DNA from: Chrysochromulina parva
Lineage: Eukaryota > Haptophyta > Prymnesiales > Chrysochromulinaceae
Length of the DNA: 22,529 bases
Reading direction: 5' to 3'
Assembly: GCA_002887195.1 (NCBI GenBank)
Contig: PJAB01000652.1
Location: forward strand, 1-22,529
A program made the translations under genes and the position numbers. Shown in pieces: positions 17,712 to 22,529 of this stretch (its first letter is position 1; every line of letters begins with the position of its first letter). The notes beneath the pieces were generated by a model. That model saw only the letters and a list, made by a program, of their open reading frames with translations. It did no database searches and was not told the origin of the DNA.

Positions 17712-17917
17712 GCAATGCCGCCGGGTCCGCCGGGCCAACCGCCTTCGCAAGTTCGTTCACGACGGCGAACCTGAAGACGTGCATGCGGAACAATTTAGGA
17801 GCGTCGTCACCACAATCACATTTGTCGCCAAAGACTTTCCAAAAATGGGGTTTGAGTCCGCATTGCCCGCGCAAACAGTCTCGCGCCAGCGGCATCGGTG
17901 AGCGCGTCGCTCGCGAC
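17712..17917. promoter_or_regulatory. Divergent promoter between aldo-keto reductase and DP gene, with a CArG-type box
   Basis: The two start codons face away from each other across about 206 bp (or 71 bp if the DP protein starts at 17783). The interval contains CCAAAAATGG at 17839-17848, an exact match to the CC(A/T)6GG CArG box bound by SRF-type MADS proteins. The minus strand of 17823-17832 reads CTTTGGCGAC, one base off the E2F/DP consensus TTTSSCGS, which would fit autoregulation of a DP gene but is only a near match. No TATA box was seen. The regulatory roles are inference. Confidence 0.4.
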
Positions 17918-19406
17918 ATGCAGGACTCGCGAGAGCACGTCATGCCTATGCCGCTGCCAAGCACAGCCACCACACCGCAAACCTCCGACGCCACCGGGGC
18001 CAAGGCGAAATCCAAGAAGCGCGTGCGCGAGCCGTCCTCCCTGACTGCAGCCGAAGGCACGCTGCGCGCCTTCTCGCTCAAGGTGTGCCACGCGGTGCAT
18101 ACGATGGGCACGACGTCGTACAATGAGGTTGCCGACCGGCTGGTAGGAGAGATGCTCGGCTTCGAGCGCCTCAATCGCACCCCGGCGGAGGAGGGCGGTG
18201 ACGAGCGCAACATTCGCCGGTGCGCAACATTCGCACACGGCCACCGCCCCCGTGGCTTCAGTGCCGCCATGCCCGCAGCCTGTATGCATCGCTCCACCTG
18301 CCAGTTGCTCACAGCCCGTGATGCTCCGCCCACTCACGTCACCGCGCAGCCGAGTGTACGACGCGCTCAACGTGCTCGAGGCGGTGGGCATCCTCGCCAA
18401 GGAGAAGAAGACGGTGCGCTGGGTCGGCTTCCCACACGAGTCGCAGGTTTCGGGGCTGAGCTTCCTGACGCAGGAGCGCGACGAGGCGCGCCAGCGTGTG
18501 CGTGACAAGGTGGCCAAGCTCAAGGCTCTCCTCGGCCAGCAGATTGCTTACCATCAGCTCATATCTCGTAATAAGGCCGCCGTCGAGGCGGCAGTGGCGG
18601 CGGCGCCCTCGGCGCCCGGGACGACACTCGAGACGATGCGCCAGACGGAGTCGCCGCTGCCGCAGGCGCCGCCGCCACCCGCGACGATGCCAGACGTGTC
18701 CACGCCGCCCACAGCGGCTGCCGCTGCCGCTGCTTCCGATGCTTCCTCCGACGCATCCGCCGCCGCCGCCGCTGCCGCCTCCGCCGCCGCCCTCGGCGCC
18801 ACTGCCACCGACGCCGAAGCCGCCGCCTCATCATCGTCCTCCGCCGCCGCCGAGGCGGGCGCGGGGTCTCCGGCCCTTCCGGCGGGCGGCTCGTCGAGCG
18901 ACGGCGCGCGGGCTCTGTCGCAGCGCATCCAGATGCCCTTTCTGCTTGTGAGCACTCGCCGGCCATCGGCCATTGACTGCGCCCTGTCGGACGATCGCAC
19001 ACGAGCGATGCTCACCTTCGAAGACTCGTTCCGCATCCACGACGACACGCAGGTGATGCGCCGTCTCGGGCTCCATCAGCTTCCACCAGCCGACCGGCGC
19101 TCCCTCTCCCAGCTCCTCGGTCACGTCGAACCACGCCTGCGAGCCGAGCTGATACGGTTTCATTTCGATGGCTCTCTGCCTGCCGCCGTGCCGCCCTCCG
19201 CCGCTATTGCTGCGGCCTTCAACTCGTTCAACTCGCCCTTGCCGCCGCCGCCGCCGCCGCCGCTGCCACTGCCGCCGCTCTCCACCGTAGCCGCGCCCGC
19301 GCTCGCCGCGTCCATGTTCGCTGCGCCTGCGCCCGGCGCCGAGCCTGCTGCAATCGCCGCGACCGCCCAAGCACCACCGCCGCCGCCGCCGCCGCCGCCG
19401 CCGTGA
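17918..19406 (+). CDS. DP-family transcription factor (E2F dimerisation partner), two exons
   Basis: Heterodimer partner of E2F, controlling G1/S genes in the nucleus. Exons 17918-18219 and 18350-19406 join in phase to give 452 residues. Across the junction the protein reads ERNIRR/RVYDALNVLEA, the DP recognition-helix signature (NIRRRVYDALNVL). Visible parts: basic NLS-like KAKSKKRVR 29-37; winged-helix DNA-binding domain about 48-129 (FSLKVC, GTTSYNEVAD, KEKKTVRWVGFP); coiled coil about 130-180 ending in the DP-type QQIAYHQLISRN; then a low-complexity Ala/Ser/Pro insertion about 184-290; then the DP C-terminal domain 291-375 (RIQMPFLLVST, IDCALSDD, FRIHDDTQVMRRLG). The tail is Pro-rich and ends in ten prolines. 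Start: ATG at 17918 has G at -3 and leaves room for a shared promoter; an upstream in-frame ATG at 17783 would add 45 unremarkable residues. The insertion separates two domains that normally lie close together. Confidence 0.93.
18220..18349 (+). other. GT-AG spliceosomal intron in the DP gene (130 bp)
   Basis: Donor ATTCGCCG|GTGCGC at 18219/18220 and acceptor CGCGCAG|CCGAG at 18349/18350. Removing it joins two different reading frames (exon 1 leaves two bases, exon 2 supplies one) and restores the invariant DP recognition helix with no residue gained or lost. It is the only intron in the window that can be proved from protein conservation. Confidence 0.93.
18700..18860 (+). repeat. GCC/GCT-rich poly-Ala/Ser coding tract in the DP gene
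   Basis: A run of mostly GCC, GCT, GCG, TCC and TCA codons giving alternating alanine and serine blocks. It makes up the core of the insertion between the coiled coil and the C-terminal domain of the DP protein. Codons are mixed, so it is an old or diverged expansion and not a pure microsatellite. Confidence 0.75.
19374..19403 (+). repeat. CCG triplet array ending at the DP stop codon
   Basis: CCA followed by nine CCG codons, immediately followed by the TGA at 19404-19406, so the DP protein ends in ten consecutive prolines. A shorter CCG tract lies upstream near 19244-19262. The sequence GTGAGG at 19403-19408 overlaps the stop codon and matches a splice donor, so alternative 3' exons are possible. 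Confidence 0.8.
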
Positions 19407-20178
19407 GGATCCTACTGGCCAGGGCAAGCTTGGTGCCACAGCACGCAGGCGGGCGAAGTGCTCATGGCTCAGGACTCACGAACAATGAGACCGGAAGCGC
19501 AGCTGCGGGCAAATAGGAGGGGACACCAGCAGCAGGGATTTCAGGGTATTGCGGAGGCAAGCACCTCAGGCCAGGGACAGCAGCGGCAGGGCTCTACAGT
19601 CTAGCGAGCTCAGTCCAGGCATTCAGCGGCGTGGCGCAGTCTAGCATCGCGCCTTACTCGGACGCGGCGCAGGTTCTTTATTGGCAATTGGGGCACCGTA
19701 GCGCGTCGGCTACGCGATGCTGAGGTATGTTCGAGAGGAGAGGTCGGTCTCGAGAACTGTCAACTGAAAGCAGTGAAATTTATAGCTGCGCTGTATGCGC
19801 TTGCCTTTCTGTCAGCCGTCGCACATGTCGCAAGCCGTTGTACCTCTAGCGTGATTGATTCCCGCTTATACGATAGCTTGCGGCGGTTGGTGCTTTCTGC
19901 TTACACCGGACGCGGAGCTGAAACTAACTGTTCTCGGAGGTTACGTACTGCGATACTTTCTGATGCGGGACGCCGCGAGTTGCGCGCGGATGCCGCGGGA
20001 TGTCAACGGATGTAAGTTCTCAACGGCGGCGAATTAGGGTTCACGTAACCGGGATGTGCCATAAAAGTAACCTTGTTCACGGTCGCCATCACGCGCGAGC
20101 GAGCCGGCGGCCCGGCCGGCGCCCGGCGGCGCGGTCGACGAGGCAGCAATCAAATCGCACCGGCGGGCGGGGCTATGC
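19407..20178. other. Intergenic region without a supportable gene
   Basis: About 770 bp between the DP stop (+) and the LRR stop (-). It is less GC-rich than the genes, especially 19720-20060, and should contain the two 3' untranslated regions. CAGTCTAGC occurs twice near 19598 and 19640. A plus-strand frame at 19773-20015 looks like a signal peptide at its start but begins with GTG and has no ATG. No tRNA, rRNA or clear poly(A) signal was recognised. Confidence 0.5.
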
Positions 20179-21564
20179 TCAGCTGGTTGGATGTTGCAGC
20201 ATCAGCTGCAGCGCTGCCCCCCTATACCCTGACGCAACTACCTTGCCATGCAGCTCGGCAACCTCCACCGCCGACAACAGGTTCCCATCGAGATTCAATC
20301 TCTCGAGGTGGCAAGCTCCGTCAAAGTCGTCCTCGCAGTCCAGCGTAAGCACGGCCGCGAGCACCGCCGCCGCTCCGCTGGGGCCGATTTCGTTTCGGTC
20401 GAGCCACAGGCGCCGTAGTGAGCGCGCCGTGCGCAAGGGCCGCGCCAGGGCGATGGCGCCCTTGTCGCCGATGCTGTTCCCCCCGAGGTAGAGCTCGACA
20501 AGCGCCATCGTGGGGCTGCCGAGGAGCGCTGCCACGGCAACGGCGCCGTCGCTGCGCAGATGCATGCGCTCGAATGTGAGGCAGCGCAGAGCGCCGAGGG
20601 AGTACGAGGCTGCGCAAGGCTGCTGCTGGCCTCCGGCGCTCGGCACGGCGCCCCGGAATAGGCCGTTGCCGCTCGGCACGGCGCTCCGTGAGCTGGCGGC
20701 CCAGGGGTCGATCTCGAGTGCGAGATCAAGTGCACCTCCGTGGCTCTCGAAGGCCCCTGCCGGCCCAGCGCCCAAAGCATTGTCGCTGAGGCACAGCTTG
20801 CGCAGCGAGGGCACCTGGCCGAGTAGCGGCTTCACTGCGAGCCAGCCAGCCGCATCGCAGAGCTGATTACCGCCGAGCGCGAGCGTCGCGAGATGGCTGT
20901 GTGAACGGAGAGCATACGCCAAGGTCGAGGCGCCCACGGGCCCGACAGCATTATGGTCGACGTGGAGCAAGGACAACACCTGGTTTGTGACGAAGCCGTC
21001 GGCGAGCGACGCGACCCCAGAGTCACCCAGCCAGTTGCGAGACAACCTCAGCTCCTCGAGCCGTTGCTTACGTGCAGCGAGGAGCGACGCTAGGGCAGGA
21101 CCGGCCCTGGCCGTCAGGTTGTTGCTGCTCAAGTCGAGGGCCACGAGCTGGACGCCCGAGGTGGCGACGATTGCGGCCACCAGCGAATCCACTCCAACGT
21201 CACCGGCGCCGACAGCGGCGAGGCACAGCGTTTGCAGCGTGAGAGGCGCACGGAGCAGCAGCGCCTGAGCGACCGACTTGAGGCCAGCATCACCGAGCGT
21301 GCTTGCGCGTAGACGCAACGTCAAGATCGCATTGGACTGAGGTCGGAACCGACACGCCTGCACGTCAGATGCCGCTTTCGCCTGCGCGTCTGCAATCTCA
21401 GTTGAAATGCAAGACTCCAGTTCTCGAGGGCTTAAGTGCCTGTTAGAGAGATCGATGACCTGATGCACAGCCAACCCGTGCCGGGCGCCGACGCGCACCG
21501 CTAGGCGTGCGAGAAGACCGCTGTCGAGCGTCACATTCGCTGAGGCGCGAGCGGCGTCCGTCAT
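20179..21564 (-). CDS. Leucine-rich-repeat protein, ribonuclease-inhibitor (RNI/NLRC3-like) type
   Basis: Intact 461-residue frame from ATG 21564-21562 to TGA 20181-20179, with no intron needed. From about residue 80 it carries at least seven or eight RNI-type repeats of about 28 residues with the LxxLxLxxNxL...G..xLA pattern, for example LVALDLSSNNLTARAGPALA, LEELRLSRNWLGDSGVASLA, LATLALGGNQL, LRKLCLSDNALG, LVELYLGGNSIGDKGAIALA and LRRLWLDRNEIGPSGAAAVLA. No NACHT, kinase, TIR or membrane segment is present, so this is a free-standing LRR scaffold, presumably for protein binding; the partner is unknown. The repeat array is broken at about residues 278-330 by a Gly/Ser/Pro-rich loop containing a small internal duplication. 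The N-terminal 60 residues look helical and are unassigned. A hairpin-forming repeat lies 68 bp upstream of the start codon. Confidence 0.85.
   Translation of the reverse strand: MTDAARASANVTLDSGLLARLAVRVGARHGLAVHQVIDLSNRHLSPRELESCISTEIADAQAKAASDVQACRFRPQSNAILTLRLRASTLGDAGLKSVAQALLLRAPLTLQTLCLAAVGAGDVGVDSLVAAIVATSGVQLVALDLSSNNLTARAGPALASLLAARKQRLEELRLSRNWLGDSGVASLADGFVTNQVLSLLHVDHNAVGPVGASTLAYALRSHSHLATLALGGNQLCDAAGWLAVKPLLGQVPSLRKLCLSDNALGAGPAGAFESHGGALDLALEIDPWAASSRSAVPSGNGLFRGAVPSAGGQQQPCAASYSLGALRCLTFERMHLRSDGAVAVAALLGSPTMALVELYLGGNSIGDKGAIALARPLRTARSLRRLWLDRNEIGPSGAAAVLAAVLTLDCEDDFDGACHLERLNLDGNLLSAVEVAELHGKVVASGYRGAALQLMLQHPTS
20638..20688 (-). repeat. 18-bp imperfect duplication inside the LRR gene
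   Basis: GCTCGGCACGGCGCCCCG at 20638-20655 recurs at 20671-20688 with one difference (17 of 18), a 33-bp period of eleven codons. It encodes the paired GAVPSA / SAVPSG in the loop that interrupts the LRR array, suggesting the loop grew by in-frame duplication. Confidence 0.75.
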
Positions 21565-21612
21565 TTTCGGCTTGCCGGAAGGGTCAGGCGACCAACGCCC
21601 GGGTTGCCGGGA

Positions 21613-21653
21613 GTCTGTTCATGTTAATACACGTCTGTCGTGTTAACGTTCAC
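21613..21653 (+). repeat. Imperfect tandem copy of the hairpin arm
   Basis: 21613-21632 (GTCTGTTCATGTTAATACAC) and 21633-21653 (beginning GTCTGTCGTGTTAACG) are adjacent, similar 20-21 bp units sharing GTCTGT, TGTTAA and a terminal CAC. The second unit is also the left arm of the hairpin at 21632-21703. Confidence 0.65.
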
Positions 21654-21703
21654 ACAACACGTACACAGGAGACGTGTGTGTGTGAACGTTAACACGACAG
21701 ACG
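21632..21703. repeat. Near-perfect inverted repeat / hairpin, 31-bp stem
   Basis: Left arm 21632-21656 and right arm 21679-21703 are exact reverse complements over 25 bp. Inside them 21657-21662 (ACACGT) pairs with 21672-21677 (ACGTGT), leaving a one-base bulge at 21678 and a 9-nt loop at 21663-21671. The arms carry GTTAACGTT, itself made of overlapping palindromes. Pairing stops just outside. It lies 68 bp upstream of the LRR start codon, in that gene's promoter or 5' leader. It could be a foldback or MITE-like remnant, a dyad regulatory site, or an RNA hairpin. No transposase and no clear target-site duplication were seen. Confidence 0.85.
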
Positions 21704-22231
21704 CGACAACCGGTGCTACGGCACTGTTACTGTGTGTGTGAAACCTGGTGTGCGTAGAAAGGTTCCTGCCGGTGTGAAAGATGAAAGTCTAGAGAAAGAA
21801 GGGGCCGGCGCGATCGCCGTGAACAGCAACAGTTTCGAGTTTGCTTGCACCGCAAAGCAGCAGCAGCAGCTCACAGGGCACCGCCCCCATCACCGCTCAA
21901 AACGCGTGCCTCTCCTCTCTATAACCAACGCAGTCGGGCCAGCTCTACATGCAATTCGGTATGGACATGATACGAATTACGATATGACATGCTCCATTGC
22001 TGCCCCCGACACAGCTCGCACCCATTGCGCTCGCCGTTCGCGTCTTGCGTCTAGAGCTCTCTCTACACAAAGAATATCCGTCCGGCACCGGCGACGCCCA
22101 ACACGGAGCTCCCCAAACCTCGTCGATGGTTCTACAATGGCGCCGTTTCGATGCGCCTTCCAACGTGTCACACGCCCTTGGCACCGTGCGTCACCAACCG
22201 AACGCGGCCACATTTGGCAACCGGAACCAGG
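21704..22231. other. Intergenic region without a supportable gene
   Basis: Between the hairpin and the SET gene end. A GT-rich stretch at 21730-21740 resembles the inner part of the hairpin right arm, and a short CAG run lies near 21858-21869. A plus-strand frame at 21732-22235 begins with GTG, has no ATG in its first 85 codons and resembles no known protein. The interval should contain the 3' flank of the SET gene. Confidence 0.45.
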
Positions 22232-22529
22232 TTAGGCCACTGGGCCCTCCCCCGGTCCCCATGGCACCCATCGGACGCGGCACACCTCCTTGTTTCGGTT
22301 CGCGCTCTCGAGCTTCTTGCGTTGTGCCTCCTTGCGCATCTTCTCGAAAGGTTTATCCGAGCCGTAGTTGTAAAAGATCTCTTCGCCGCAGCGGATAGTA
22401 CGTGTGGCAAAGAGGATGGCGCGCATCGGGGCCAGGTCGCAGAGCGCCTTGTTCACCCCTTGGCGCTTCCGAAACTCGAGGCGCGAGTTGTACCGTTTCG
22501 GATCCCGGGGGTCATTCGCCATCGAGGCG
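22232..22529 (-). CDS. SET-domain protein, C-terminal fragment (probable lysine methyltransferase)
   Basis: Open from the right edge of the window to TAA at 22234-22232; the first visible ATG (22522-22520) is probably internal because the frame continues upstream. The readable part is the end of a SET domain: NDPRDPKRYNSRLEF, where the family usually has the N-H-S/C pseudoknot strand, then RAILFATRTIRCGEEIFYNYG, matching the conserved end of SET (I-x-x-GEEL-x-Y-DYG) with the tyrosine that lines the active site. SET enzymes transfer methyl groups from S-adenosylmethionine to lysines, mostly on histones. The histidine of the NHS motif is replaced by aspartate, as in some SET families. A short basic helical tail (EKMRKEAQRKKLESANRNKE) and a W/P/G-rich end follow. 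No post-SET cysteines are present. The target lysine cannot be predicted from this fragment. Confidence 0.8.
   Translation of the reverse strand, partial: ASMANDPRDPKRYNSRLEFRKRQGVNKALCDLAPMRAILFATRTIRCGEEIFYNYGSDKPFEKMRKEAQRKKLESANRNKEVCRVRWVPWGPGEGPVA

Noticed and set aside
17712..17750. Extra 13 residues (RRRLARRTRRHC) at the AKR N-terminus.
   Set aside because: The codon at 17750 is TTG; the first ATG is at 17711, and a stop lies just upstream at 17759-17757.
17783..17917. Upstream in-frame ATG of the DP gene.
   Set aside because: T at -3, only 71 bp from the divergent AKR start, and the 45 added residues show nothing DP-like. Not excluded, but less likely than 17918.
19773..20015. Frame beginning VKFIAALYALAFLSAVAHVA, which looks like a signal peptide of a small secreted protein.
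   Set aside because: It begins with GTG, has no in-frame ATG upstream after the previous stop, and the remaining residues show no pattern. A downstream exon of another gene is possible but unsupported.
20030..20045. TTAGGG hexamer suggesting a telomere-like repeat.
   Set aside because: Single occurrence with no tandem array.
21732..22235. A 167-codon plus-strand open frame.
   Set aside because: GTG start inside a GT repeat, no early ATG, no recognisable domain, overlap with the end of the SET gene.

Overview
The window is nuclear DNA from a GC-rich eukaryote, most likely a flagellated unicellular alga or similar protist. The evidence is a full axonemal (inner-arm type) dynein heavy chain, a DP-family cell-cycle transcription factor interrupted by a 130-bp GT-AG intron, a SET-domain fragment, a RING finger of the cIAP/MAPL type, strong GC bias at third codon positions and triplet-repeat-rich proteins. 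A haptophyte is a reasonable guess, but the sequence alone does not settle the lineage. There are no prokaryotic operons, phage genes, CRISPR arrays or insertion sequences.

Layout. 2-226 (+): C-terminal end of a RING-finger protein whose 5' part lies left of the window. 227-725: AT-richer space between convergent 3' ends. 726-13523 (-): an apparently intronless 4265-residue dynein heavy chain that fills more than half of the window. 13524-13789: a short divergent promoter with two opposed CCAAT boxes. 13790-16504 (+): a 904-residue low-complexity protein with an N-terminal helical region and several codon-scale repeats. 16505-16820: convergent 3' flanks. 16821-17711 (-): an aldo-keto reductase with a possible signal peptide and the D-Y-K-H catalytic tetrad. 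17712-17917: a second divergent promoter. 17918-19406 (+): the DP transcription factor in two exons, joined at the recognition helix. 19407-20178: non-coding. 20179-21564 (-): an RNI-type leucine-rich-repeat protein. 21613-21745: a repeat cluster centred on a near-perfect 31-bp hairpin. 21746-22231: no supportable gene. 22232-22529 (-): C-terminal end of a SET-domain protein that continues beyond the right edge.

The genes look like an ordinary euchromatic neighbourhood, not one pathway. Ciliary motility (dynein), cell-cycle transcription (DP), chromatin methylation (SET), ubiquitin ligation (RING), redox metabolism (AKR) and an LRR protein sit side by side. No new multi-gene system can be argued from this stretch. 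The items most worth a second look are the hairpin upstream of the LRR gene, the long Ala/Ser insertion and polyproline end of the DP protein, the SH3/Tudor-like segment in the dynein tail, and the nested minisatellites in the 904-residue protein.
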